A stretch of 64,000 nt of DNA from Cellulomonas sp. URHE0023 (GTDB taxonomy: Bacteria; Actinomycetota; Actinomycetes; Actinomycetales; Cellulomonadaceae): contig NZ_JIAN01000005.1 in the NCBI RefSeq assembly GCF_000688475.1, positions 1 to 64,000 on the forward strand, read 5' to 3'. A program made the translations under genes and the position numbers. This document shows, one piece after another, positions 26,498-34,349 of this stretch (its first letter is position 1; every line of letters starts with the position of its first letter). The notes under the pieces are model-generated. The model saw only the letters and a list, made by a program, of their open reading frames with translations, ran no database searches and was not told where the DNA came from.

Positions 26498-28237
26498 ATG
26501 AGTACGCCCCGGACCGTCGCCAGCTTCCTGGCATCGGCACTCCCGGACTACGGAGTGAGCCACGTCTTCGAGCTCGTCGGCGGGATGGTGACCGTTCTCA
26601 TCGACTCGATGCATGAGAACCCAGCGCTCACCGTCGTGAGCGTCCACCACGAGCAGGGCGGTGGCTTCGCGGCGGAGGGCTTCGCGCGCACCTCGGGCCG
26701 ACCGTCCGTCGCTCTCGCGACGAGCGGCCCGGGCGCTACCAACCTTCTGACCGCCGTCGGCAGCTGCTACTTCGACTCGACACCGGTCGTGTTCATCACC
26801 GGACAGGTGAACCGGCACGAGCTGCGCGAGTACGGCCGCGGGCGGCAGGGCGGCTTCCAGGAGACCGACATCGTCTCCATGGTCAAGCCCGTCACCAAGT
26901 GGGCCAAGATGACGACCGATCCGGACACGTTCGCGGATGACCTGGCCATGGCCTTCCAGATCGCAACGTCCGGACGACCCGGCCCTGTGCTGCTGGATAT
27001 TCCCATGGACGTCCAGCGCTCGCTCGTCCCAGAGTCAGCCTCCTCTGCGCATCTCGCCCCCGACCTCGTCGGACGGGCGCAGGCGGCCGAGCGCGACGCG
27101 TTCATCGAGCGACTCGGCACGGCTCTCGCCGAGTCGCAGCGCCCCCTGGTGCTTGCGGGCGGTGGGCTGCGTTCCTCGCACGCGATCGACGACTTCCGCG
27201 CTGCGGTCGAGAAGTGGCAGGTTCCCGTCGCGACGTCCCTCATGGGCGTGGACGCGATCGAGTCGTCTTCCCCTTACGACGCCGGCTTCTACGGCAGCTA
27301 CGGCAATCGCTGGACCAACTGGGCCATCTCGCAGGCGGACCTGCTCCTGGTTCTGGGGAGCCGACTCGACGTGCGCCAGACCGGCTCGGACGTCGACGGC
27401 TTCCGGTCGGGTCGGCAGGTCTTCCACGTCGACATCGACTGCAGCGAGCTGAACAACCGAGTCCTCGGGTCCGACGTCCTCTGCGACGACGTCGCAGACT
27501 TCCTCCCGCCTGCCACTCGCGCAGTTGCGCCCGTCGACACCTCCACGTGGCTCGCGGAGATCGCCGAGAAGCGGGCAGAGTGGCCACACTCGGACGAGAA
27601 CGTGCCGGTCGCAGGCATCAACCCGAACCTGGCCGTGCAGCAGATGTCAGAGGCATGGCCCGAACTCGCGGCGGTCGTCACTGACGTCGGCCAGCACCAA
27701 ATGTGGGCCGCCCAGAGCATCGTGATCGAGGGTGACCGTCGGTTCCTGACGTCCGGTGGCATGGGCTCCATGGGGTTCGGACTGCCGGCAGCCATCGGCT
27801 CGGCGCTCGCCGCCAAGGGCAGGCCGGTCGCGCTGATTGCCGGCGACGGAGGCTTTCAGTGCAACATCCAGGAACTGCAGACGCTCAAGCGCCTCCAGCT
27901 TCCCCTGCGCGTCGTCATCTTCGACAACCAGTCGCACGGCATGGTCCGGCAGTTCCAGGAGTCGTACTTCGGCTCGCGGTTTTACTCGACGAAGTGGGGC
28001 TACAGCGCTCCCGACTTCACCGCGCTCGCCACGGCGTACGGGATCGCCGCGTGGCACGTCGGCACCCATGACGAGCTCCTCGTAGCGCTCAAGGCGATCG
28101 ACGCGGCGGGCGACATTCCCTCGCTCCTCCACGTCGACATCAGCGGAGAGCTCAACGCCTATCCGAAGATGGCGTTCGGCCGACCGTTCGGATCGATGGA
28201 ACCCGACGTAGCACCGACCGAGATGGAAGGCACCTGA
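26498..28237 (+). CDS. Thiamine-diphosphate-dependent enzyme, YerE-like C-C bond-forming candidate
   Basis: 579-residue protein of the acetolactate synthase/pyruvate decarboxylase fold. The cofactor-activating Glu52 is in VHHEQGGGFAAEGFAR, a central (possibly FAD- or nucleotide-binding) domain spans about 200-350, and the metal/cofactor motif starts at Gly449 (GDGG) and ends with DN at 476-477. Several acetolactate synthase signatures of the central domain are altered, for example GSRLDVRQTG in place of GARFDDRVTG. In Yersinia, YerE joins the two-carbon unit of pyruvate to C4 of CDP-3,6-dideoxy-4-keto-glucose. Here the gene follows rfbF, rfbG and rfbH and is followed by a short-chain reductase, exactly the additional pair that pathway needs. 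A role in amino-acid synthesis is less likely, since no small subunit (ilvN) or ilvC is nearby. Specific function is inferred. Confidence 0.75.
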   Translation: MSTPRTVASFLASALPDYGVSHVFELVGGMVTVLIDSMHENPALTVVSVHHEQGGGFAAEGFARTSGRPSVALATSGPGATNLLTAVGSCYFDSTPVVFITGQVNRHELREYGRGRQGGFQETDIVSMVKPVTKWAKMTTDPDTFADDLAMAFQIATSGRPGPVLLDIPMDVQRSLVPESASSAHLAPDLVGRAQAAERDAFIERLGTALAESQRPLVLAGGGLRSSHAIDDFRAAVEKWQVPVATSLMGVDAIESSSPYDAGFYGSYGNRWTNWAISQADLLLVLGSRLDVRQTGSDVDGFRSGRQVFHVDIDCSELNNRVLGSDVLCDDVADFLPPATRAVAPVDTSTWLAEIAEKRAEWPHSDENVPVAGINPNLAVQQMSEAWPELAAVVTDVGQHQMWAAQSIVIEGDRRFLTSGGMGSMGFGLPAAIGSALAAKGRPVALIAGDGGFQCNIQELQTLKRLQLPLRVVIFDNQSHGMVRQFQESYFGSRFYSTKWGYSAPDFTALATAYGIAAWHVGTHDELLVALKAIDAAGDIPSLLHVDISGELNAYPKMAFGRPFGSMEPDVAPTEMEGT

Positions 28238-28245
28238 GCCCGGCC

Positions 28246-29256
28246 ATGAACGGAGCACCACTCGAGCTCGTCACGAGAGTTCTTCGGAGCGTCTCCGGGC
28301 CAGTGGCCGTCACGGGCGCTACAGGATGGCTTGGCGGGGTTGCGACAAGCCTCCTCTACCGCGCACTCGGTGACGACGCGTCCCACCGCGTCCTGCCGTT
28401 CGCAAGCCGCGCAACGCAGATCACGGTAGACGACGGCAGAACGGTCGACGTCCTGCCACTCGCGTCCCTGCCGACCGCGGAGGCTCGGCCCGAGGTCGTC
28501 CTGCACTTCGCCTTTGTGACGCGCTCACGGCTGGCGCAGCTGGGCCACCCCGAGTTCATCAGGCAGAACTTGTCCGTCACGGCCACGGTGCTCGAGGCGA
28601 TCGCCCGGCACCGGCCGCGAGCGACCGTAGTCGCCAGCTCGGGCGCCGTGTATGCCCCTGACCGGTTCCTGCAGACCGATCTCGCCGCCGAACCGTATGG
28701 AACCTTGAAGTATCTCGACGAGCTCGCGTTCCGGTCCGCGGTCGCAGACACAGGCGGATCGCTCGCCGTTCCACGAATCTTCAGCGTCGCCGCAGCCAGC
28801 ACACCCCACCCTGACACCTACGCACTCGGGAACATGATCACGATGGCTCAGGCCGGCAGTCCGATCGACATCCGCGCGCGCGGACCGGTCCGCCGAGCAT
28901 TCTGCGGCGTGGACGAGGTGATTGCCCTCGCACTGTGGGCCGCAACCGGGCGCCCTGGCACGACGACCTTCGACACGTCCGGCGAGCCGACCGAACTGGG
29001 CGAGCTCGCTCACGTGGTCGCTCGCGTGAATGCGCGGACGCCCGATGCGATCGTCCGCGAGTTCGACGCCAGCCTCGCCGAAGACGACTACACCGGAGAC
29101 AGCACCGCAATGCGAGGCTTCGCCAGGGAGGCTGGCATGCGGCTGAGGTCACTCGAGGAACTGGTCCAACTAGCGTCGGATGGCCTCCGACTCAGCGCCC
29201 GACCGGGATACCCCAAGGTCGTTGCACCACAGCCGGGCGATCACGCCGTTCGATGA
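28246..29256 (+). CDS. NAD(P)-dependent short-chain reductase, YerF-like candidate
   Basis: 336-residue extended SDR. Rossmann motif VTGATGWLGGVA at residues 23-34, the catalytic Ser in VVASSGAVYAP, and YGTLK as the YxxxK pair. It starts 8 nt after the thiamine-diphosphate enzyme and ends the cluster. By analogy to YerF in yersiniose synthesis it would reduce the acetyl side chain ketone on the branched sugar to a hydroxyethyl group, giving a CDP-yersiniose-type product. The sequence itself shows only a nucleotide-sugar SDR, so the substrate is an inference from position. It is convergent with the sensor kinase gene after a 114-nt gap with no clear hairpin. Confidence 0.72.
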   Translation: MNGAPLELVTRVLRSVSGPVAVTGATGWLGGVATSLLYRALGDDASHRVLPFASRATQITVDDGRTVDVLPLASLPTAEARPEVVLHFAFVTRSRLAQLGHPEFIRQNLSVTATVLEAIARHRPRATVVASSGAVYAPDRFLQTDLAAEPYGTLKYLDELAFRSAVADTGGSLAVPRIFSVAAASTPHPDTYALGNMITMAQAGSPIDIRARGPVRRAFCGVDEVIALALWAATGRPGTTTFDTSGEPTELGELAHVVARVNARTPDAIVREFDASLAEDDYTGDSTAMRGFAREAGMRLRSLEELVQLASDGLRLSARPGYPKVVAPQPGDHAVR

Positions 29257-29370
29257 CCAGCCGCTCTCACACCCCTGGAGAAGAGCGCGACGGAAGGTGA
29301 CCTGGACCTCGTGCCACAGGCGGCTAGCGCGGCTCGCACCGCCCTGCGTCGCCGACGGCACAGGGACGAG

Positions 29371-30690
29371 CTAACGGCGGCGGCGGTCCGGGCGGGTCAC
29401 CACGGTGCCCATGGGGACGACGACGTCCGGGCGCATGGAGGACGGCACACCCGACAGGAACAGGGCGAAGACCGCGGGACGCCGTTGTGCGAGCTCGAGC
29501 CGTCCGCCGTCCGCCGAGGCCAGGTCGCGGGCCAGCGCCAGGCCGAGGCCGGTCCCCCGTCCTGAGGTGACCTCGCGCTCGAAGATGCGCGGTGCGAGGT
29601 CGTCGGGAACACCGGCGCCCTCGTCGGCGACCTCCACCACGACCGCACCGGACGGGCCACCTGTGCGCGCGCGGACGGTCGTGGTGCCGGCGCCGTGCTT
29701 GAGGGAGTTCTCGATGAGGGTCGCGAGCACCTGCGCGAGTGCGCCCGGCGTCGCGAGCACCTGGGTGGCGGGGTCCACCTCGACGCGGATGTGTCGGCCG
29801 ACGACGTCGAACGTCGGCTGCCACTCCTCCTCCTGCTGGCGCACCACGTCGACGAGCATGATCGCCTCGGTCGTCCCACCCTGTGCGCGTCGCGAGCTGG
29901 CCAGCAGGTCGTCGACCACGCGGACCAGACGCTCGACCTGCTCGAGCGAGATGCGCGCCTCCTCGCTGACCGCGGCGTCGTCCGTGGCGAGCATGATCTC
30001 CTCGAGCCGCATCGTCAGCGCGGTCAGCGGCGTACGCAGCTGGTGCGACGCGTCGGACGCGAACTGCCGCTCGGCCGCCAGGCGTGCCGCCATCCGGTCG
30101 GCGCTGCGGGCCAGCTCCGCCGCCACGAGGTCGATCTCCTCGACCCCCGAGGGCTCGAGGCGAGGGCGCACCTGGCCGGCGCCGAGCTGTTCGGCCGAGG
30201 CGGCGAGGTAGACGAGCGGAGCCGTGAGGCGGTTGGCCTGCCAGATCGCCATCGCGATGCCGGCAGCGAAGGCGACCACGGCGGCCGCGACGACGAGCGC
30301 GATCACCCGGGCGCTCAGCCAGAACACGTCCCACCACGAGACGTAGAGGTTGACGACCGCGCCCGCCTGGGAGGTCACCGTGACGGACAGGCTGCGACCC
30401 TGCACGTGGTCGCCGGCCTGGTAGATCTCACCGTCGGGCGCCTGGACGGTCACCGACGCGGGGATGTCGCCGGGGCCGCCGGTCGCGTTCTCGAGCATGC
30501 GGTCGGTCAGGACGATGTTCTGCTGCATGCGGAAGTCGACCGAGCGCGCCACCGAGTCGGCGCGCGCCTTGAGTGCCTGCATCTCGTTCTCGCGCACCAG
30601 CTGTGCACCGAGGAACGCCAGGGGGAAGCCCAGCAGGACGACCGCGACGGTGACCGCCGCGATCGTCGCCTGCAGGACGCGACGACGCAA
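29371..30690 (-). CDS. Sensor histidine kinase (OmpR-system partner)
   Basis: Membrane kinase that would phosphorylate the response regulator encoded just upstream. Start is taken as TTG at 30690, 4 nt after the regulator stop and preceded by GAGGCG; the longer upstream frame is an arginine-rich shadow inside the regulator gene. 439 residues: helix 1 (about 6-28), a short extracellular sensor of about 100 residues, helix 2 (about 128-150), HAMP, HisKA with the H-box SHQLRTPLTAL (His216), N-box ENSLKHGAG, and G-boxes DEGAGVP and GTGLGLALAR. The signal is not apparent. No target operon is adjacent except the dideoxysugar cluster, which is convergent. Confidence 0.88.
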   Translation of the reverse strand: MRRRVLQATIAAVTVAVVLLGFPLAFLGAQLVRENEMQALKARADSVARSVDFRMQQNIVLTDRMLENATGGPGDIPASVTVQAPDGEIYQAGDHVQGRSLSVTVTSQAGAVVNLYVSWWDVFWLSARVIALVVAAAVVAFAAGIAMAIWQANRLTAPLVYLAASAEQLGAGQVRPRLEPSGVEEIDLVAAELARSADRMAARLAAERQFASDASHQLRTPLTALTMRLEEIMLATDDAAVSEEARISLEQVERLVRVVDDLLASSRRAQGGTTEAIMLVDVVRQQEEEWQPTFDVVGRHIRVEVDPATQVLATPGALAQVLATLIENSLKHGAGTTTVRARTGGPSGAVVVEVADEGAGVPDDLAPRIFEREVTSGRGTGLGLALARDLASADGGRLELAQRRPAVFALFLSGVPSSMRPDVVVPMGTVVTRPDRRRR

Positions 30691-30694
30691 CGCC

Positions 30695-31396
30695 TCAGCC
30701 GCTCGTGCTGCTGCTCGCGCTGCCGGTCTCGAAGCGGAAGCCCATGCCGCGGACCGTCGTGACGTACCGCGGCGCGTTGGCGTCGTCGCCGAGCTTGCGA
30801 CGCAGCCAGGACACGTGCATGTCCAGCGTCTTGGTGGAGCCTGTCGGGTCGGAGCCCCACACCTCGCGCATGAGGGTCTCGCGGGCGACGACCGTGCCTG
30901 CGGCACCGACGAGGACGCGCAGCAGGTCGAACTCCTTGGCGGTCAGGTGCAGCTCGCGCTCACCCTGGAACGCGCGGTGCGCGGCGACGTCGACGCGGAC
31001 GTTCTGGGCGTGGACCTCGTCCTCGTCACCCGGTTCCCCGACGCTCCGGCGCAGCAGCGCCCGGACGCGTGCCAGCAGCTCGGCGAGGCGGAACGGCTTG
31101 GTCACGTAGTCGTCGGCGCCGGCGTCGAGCCCGACCACCAGGTCGACCTCGTCGGCACGCGCCGTGAGGACGAGCAGCGGCGTGGTGAGCCCGAGGTTGC
31201 GGATCGCGCGGGCGACGTCCAGGCCGTCCATGTCGGGGAGCCCGAGGTCGAGCACGATCAGGTCCGCGGCTGCGGCGCCATCGATCGCGCCTTGACCCGT
31301 TCCTTGCACGCGCACGTCATAACCTTCACGCCCGAGCGCCCGAGCCAAAGGCTCGGCAATCGCGGGATCGTCCTCGGCCAGCAACACGTGGGTCAT
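30695..31396 (-). CDS. OmpR-family response regulator
   Basis: 233 residues. The receiver domain has the acidic pair EDD at 8-10, the phosphorylated Asp50 in LDLGLPDMDG, the Thr of LTAR and the Lys of KPF near 101. A winged-helix DNA-binding domain follows (about 130-222), ending in YVTTVRGMGFRFE. The ATG has no Shine-Dalgarno; a TAGCAT -10 box ends exactly 6 nt before it, so the message is probably leaderless. It forms a two-gene operon with the kinase. Confidence 0.92.
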   Translation of the reverse strand: MTHVLLAEDDPAIAEPLARALGREGYDVRVQGTGQGAIDGAAAADLIVLDLGLPDMDGLDVARAIRNLGLTTPLLVLTARADEVDLVVGLDAGADDYVTKPFRLAELLARVRALLRRSVGEPGDEDEVHAQNVRVDVAAHRAFQGERELHLTAKEFDLLRVLVGAAGTVVARETLMREVWGSDPTGSTKTLDMHVSWLRRKLGDDANAPRYVTTVRGMGFRFETGSASSSTSG

Positions 31397-31402
31397 TCGC
31401 CC

Positions 31403-31408
31403 ATGCTA
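31403..31408 (-). promoter_or_regulatory. -10 box of a probable leaderless transcript (response regulator)
   Basis: On the minus strand TAGCAT is followed by 6 nt (GGGCGA) and then the ATG start codon. Confidence 0.4.
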
Positions 31409-31526
31409 GGTCACGGGACGGTGTCGTCCGCCAGTGGATCGCTGTGACCCTCGTCTGCATCTGAGGGTGGACGGTGGCCGACCCACGGTCCGCCCGCGGG
31501 GGCACGACGACCGACGGGCACGCCCC

Positions 31527-31532
31527 TACCCT
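31527..31532 (+). promoter_or_regulatory. -10 box of a probable leaderless transcript (NarL-type kinase)
   Basis: TACCCT is followed by 6 nt and then the GTG start at 31539. The G-rich spacer could also serve as a ribosome site. Confidence 0.37.
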
Positions 31533-31538
31533 CGGGGG

Positions 31539-32741
31539 GTGACGAGTTGGGAGCGGCTGCTGCGCTGGGACGAGGCGCACCGGTTCGTCGTCGACGCGAC
31601 CATCGCGGGAATGCTGCTGCTCGTCACGGTTCCCCTGTCGATCGTGCTCGGCACCGCAGGCTCGTACGCGAACGTCCAGGTGTCGGCCGTGTTCACCCTC
31701 GCGCTGGTGGTCCCCGTCGCATGGCGGCGCGTGCGACCCACGGCCTCGGCAGCGACGATCTACTCGGTCGCACTCGCGCAGATGCTGTTCGGAACACCCC
31801 TGCTGTTCCCCGCGGACGCGATGGTGCTCATCGCCCTCTACTCGGTCACCGTGCACGGGCCGCGCTGGGCGCACCGGGTCGCGATGGTGGGGGCGCTGCT
31901 CGGCTCGGTGCTCCTCGGGTTGTTGCTGCGCGGCTGGAACGACCCCGCGGCCGTGACGGCTGCGGTGTTCACGAGCGTCACCGCGCTCGCTGTGTGGGCG
32001 TTCGGCCTGGTCCGGCGCTCCCGCAGAGAACGTATCGAGGCGCTCGAGGACCGTGCACGACGCCTCGAGGTGGAGCGGGACCAGCAGACGCAGATCGCGA
32101 CCGCAGCGGAGCGTGCGCGCATCGCCCGGGAGATGCACGACATCGTCGCCCACTCGTTGACCGTGATGATCGCTCAGGCCGACGGCGGAAGGTACGCGGC
32201 GTCGGCTGATCCCTCGGCGGCAACGCGCGCGCTCGGCACCATCGGGGAGACCGGTCGGGCCGCCCTCACGGACATGCGACGCCTGCTCGGCGTCCTTCGT
32301 GGCTCGCACGCCCCGTCGCTCGAGTTCGAGCCGCAGCCGGCCGAGTCCGACGTCGGCACGCTCGTCGACCAGATGCGGTCGAACGGCATGCGGGTCTCGA
32401 TCGTGCGCATGGGAACCCCCCGGACCCTCCCCCCGGGGGCAGGTCTGACCGTCTACCGGATCGCGCAGGAAGCGCTCACCAACGTGCTCAAGCACGCGGG
32501 ACCGGACCCGCTCGTGTCCGTCCTCGTGCAGTGGCTTCCCGACGGGATCGTGCTCGAGGTGAGTGACGACGGCCGCGGTGCGTCGGCTGACTCCGACGGT
32601 CTCGGACAGGGTCTGCTCGGGATGCGCGAACGCGCGACGATGTTCGCGGGCACCGTGAGCGCGGGCCCGCGCCCCGGCGGAGGCTTCCGCGTCCGGGCGC
32701 AGCTCCCGACCCCGCCCGGCAGCACCCAGGAGAACAGATGA
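31539..32741 (+). CDS. NarL-type sensor histidine kinase (HisKA_3)
   Basis: 400 residues. Four or five N-terminal helices (about 20-155) form the membrane sensor with almost no extracellular loop, as in intramembrane-sensing kinases that watch the cell envelope. A short coiled linker leads to the dimerisation motif REMHDIVAHSLTVMI with the phosphorylated His200. The ATPase part includes AQEALTNVLKHAG and DDGRG, and ends with GLLGMRERA. The stop overlaps the response regulator start (ATGA). An ABC exporter follows, so this system probably controls the exporter in response to an antibiotic or envelope damage. Confidence 0.9.
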   Translation: MTSWERLLRWDEAHRFVVDATIAGMLLLVTVPLSIVLGTAGSYANVQVSAVFTLALVVPVAWRRVRPTASAATIYSVALAQMLFGTPLLFPADAMVLIALYSVTVHGPRWAHRVAMVGALLGSVLLGLLLRGWNDPAAVTAAVFTSVTALAVWAFGLVRRSRRERIEALEDRARRLEVERDQQTQIATAAERARIAREMHDIVAHSLTVMIAQADGGRYAASADPSAATRALGTIGETGRAALTDMRRLLGVLRGSHAPSLEFEPQPAESDVGTLVDQMRSNGMRVSIVRMGTPRTLPPGAGLTVYRIAQEALTNVLKHAGPDPLVSVLVQWLPDGIVLEVSDDGRGASADSDGLGQGLLGMRERATMFAGTVSAGPRPGGGFRVRAQLPTPPGSTQENR

Positions 32742-33448
32742 CCGACCACATGATCCGTGTCGGCCTCGTCGACGACCAGCAGCTCGTTCGCGCGGGATTC
32801 CGCATGGTCATCGACAGCCAGCCCGACCTCGAGGTGGTCGTCGAGGCCGGTGACGGGTCGCACGCGGTGCGCGCCCTGGATCCCGCAACCCATCCCGGAG
32901 TCGTCGACGTCGTGCTCATGGACGTCCGGATGCCGACCATGGACGGCCTGGCCGCGACCGCCGAGATCGTCGCGCGAGGCACCGACGAGTCCCCGGCGCC
33001 CAAGGTCATCGTGCTCACCACGTTCGACCTCGACGAGTACGTCCTGTCCGCGATCCGTGCGGGCGCCAGCGGGTTCCTGCTGAAGGACGCTCCCCCCGAG
33101 GAGATGCTCGGGGCGATCCGCACGGTGCACCGCGGAGACGCCGTCATCGCCCCGTCCAGCACGCGCCGCCTCCTGGAGCACCTGGTCACCGCGCTGCCGC
33201 CCGACGAGCCCGGGCGGCCGACCGACCCGGCGCACAGGGCGGTCGCCGACCTCACCGACCGCGAGCGCGAGGTGCTCGTCCTCATGGCCCGTGGCCGGTC
33301 CAACACCGAGATCGGTCAGGACCTGTTCGTCGCCGAGGCGACCGTGAAGACGCACGTCGGACGCATCCTGGCCAAGCTGCACGCACGCGACCGCGTACAG
33401 GCCGTCGTGGTCGCGTACGAGACCGGCCTGGTACGACCCGGTTCGTGA
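32738..33448 (+). CDS. NarL/LuxR-family response regulator
   Basis: 236 residues. The receiver has DDQ near residues 9-11, the phosphorylated Asp62 in LMDVRMPTMDG, and a conserved Lys in LLKDAPPEEM. A LuxR-type helix-turn-helix (about 168-230) includes LTDREREVLVLMARGRSNTEIGQ, split here only by family convention, and VKTHVGRILAKL. Coupled to its kinase by a 4-nt overlap. The ABC transporter genes 115 nt downstream are the likely target. Confidence 0.93.
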   Translation: MTDHMIRVGLVDDQQLVRAGFRMVIDSQPDLEVVVEAGDGSHAVRALDPATHPGVVDVVLMDVRMPTMDGLAATAEIVARGTDESPAPKVIVLTTFDLDEYVLSAIRAGASGFLLKDAPPEEMLGAIRTVHRGDAVIAPSSTRRLLEHLVTALPPDEPGRPTDPAHRAVADLTDREREVLVLMARGRSNTEIGQDLFVAEATVKTHVGRILAKLHARDRVQAVVVAYETGLVRPGS

Positions 33449-33563
33449 GGTGCGTGCGACCACGGGATGACGCGAGGCGACACCGTGGCCTGATGTGCCG
33501 GTCTCGCACCGCTCCGTAGCGTCGAGGACGTCAAGCCCGTCACCTCCCGAAGGAGCCGCACCC

Positions 33564-34349
33564 GTGGACACGACCGTGTACCGCCCGACCGAGCAGACAC
33601 CCGCTTCGAGCGCCTCCTGCGCCCGGTCCCTGACGAAGGTCTACGGCCGCGGCGCCGCGGCGGTGCATGCACTCGACGGGGTCGACATCGACTTCGCCGC
33701 CGGTGCGTTCACCGCGATCATGGGCCCCTCAGGCTCGGGCAAGTCGACGCTCATGCACGTGCTCGCCGGCCTGGACCAGGCGACCTCCGGCACCGTGCGG
33801 CTGGGCGACACCGAGATCACCTCGCTCGGCGACGACGCGCTGACCCGGCTCCGGCGCGACCGCGTCGGCTTCGTGTTCCAGTCGTTCAACCTCCTGCCCA
33901 TGTTCACGGCCGAGCAGAACATCCTGCTCCCGCTCGAGCTTGCGGGTTCGCCCGTGGACCGACCGTGGTTCGACACGCTCGTCGAGACCCTCGGGCTCGG
34001 GCAGCGGCTCACGCACCGACCGAGCGAGCTGTCCGGCGGCCAGCAGCAGCGCGTCGCCATCGCGCGTGCCCTCATCGCCAAGCCCGAGGTCGTGTTCGCC
34101 GACGAGCCCACCGGCAACCTCGACTCCCGGTCGGGCGCGGAGGTGCTGAGCTTCCTGCGGCGCTCCGTCCGCGAGCTGGGCCGCACGATCATCATGGTCA
34201 CGCACGACCCGACCGCCGCCGCGTACGCGGACCGGGTGGTCCTCCTGGCCGACGGACGGATCGCCGGGGACATCGAGAACCCGACCCCTGAGTCCGTGCT
34301 CATGGGCCTCGAGGCTCTGCGCACGCTCGAGCAGCCGGCGGTCCGCTGA
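33564..34349 (+). CDS. ABC exporter ATPase (MacB/LolD type)
   Basis: 261 residues. Walker A GPSGSGKST near 58, Q-loop FQSFNLLPMFT, signature LSGGQQQRVAIARAL, Walker B VVFADEPTGNLDS and the H-loop MVTHDPTAA. The MacB-type extension FNLLPMFTAEQN is typical of the FtsX-linked ATPases that drive export of antimicrobial peptides, lipids or antibiotics. The GTG start is preceded by AAGGAG. The stop overlaps the permease start (TGATG). Confidence 0.92.
   Translation: MDTTVYRPTEQTPASSASCARSLTKVYGRGAAAVHALDGVDIDFAAGAFTAIMGPSGSGKSTLMHVLAGLDQATSGTVRLGDTEITSLGDDALTRLRRDRVGFVFQSFNLLPMFTAEQNILLPLELAGSPVDRPWFDTLVETLGLGQRLTHRPSELSGGQQQRVAIARALIAKPEVVFADEPTGNLDSRSGAEVLSFLRRSVRELGRTIIMVTHDPTAAAYADRVVLLADGRIAGDIENPTPESVLMGLEALRTLEQPAVR

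Noticed and set aside
26498..28237. Acetolactate synthase for branched-chain amino acids
   Set aside because: No ilvN or ilvC nearby, central-domain motifs differ, and the gene lies in a CDP-sugar cluster; the YerE-like reading explains the context better.
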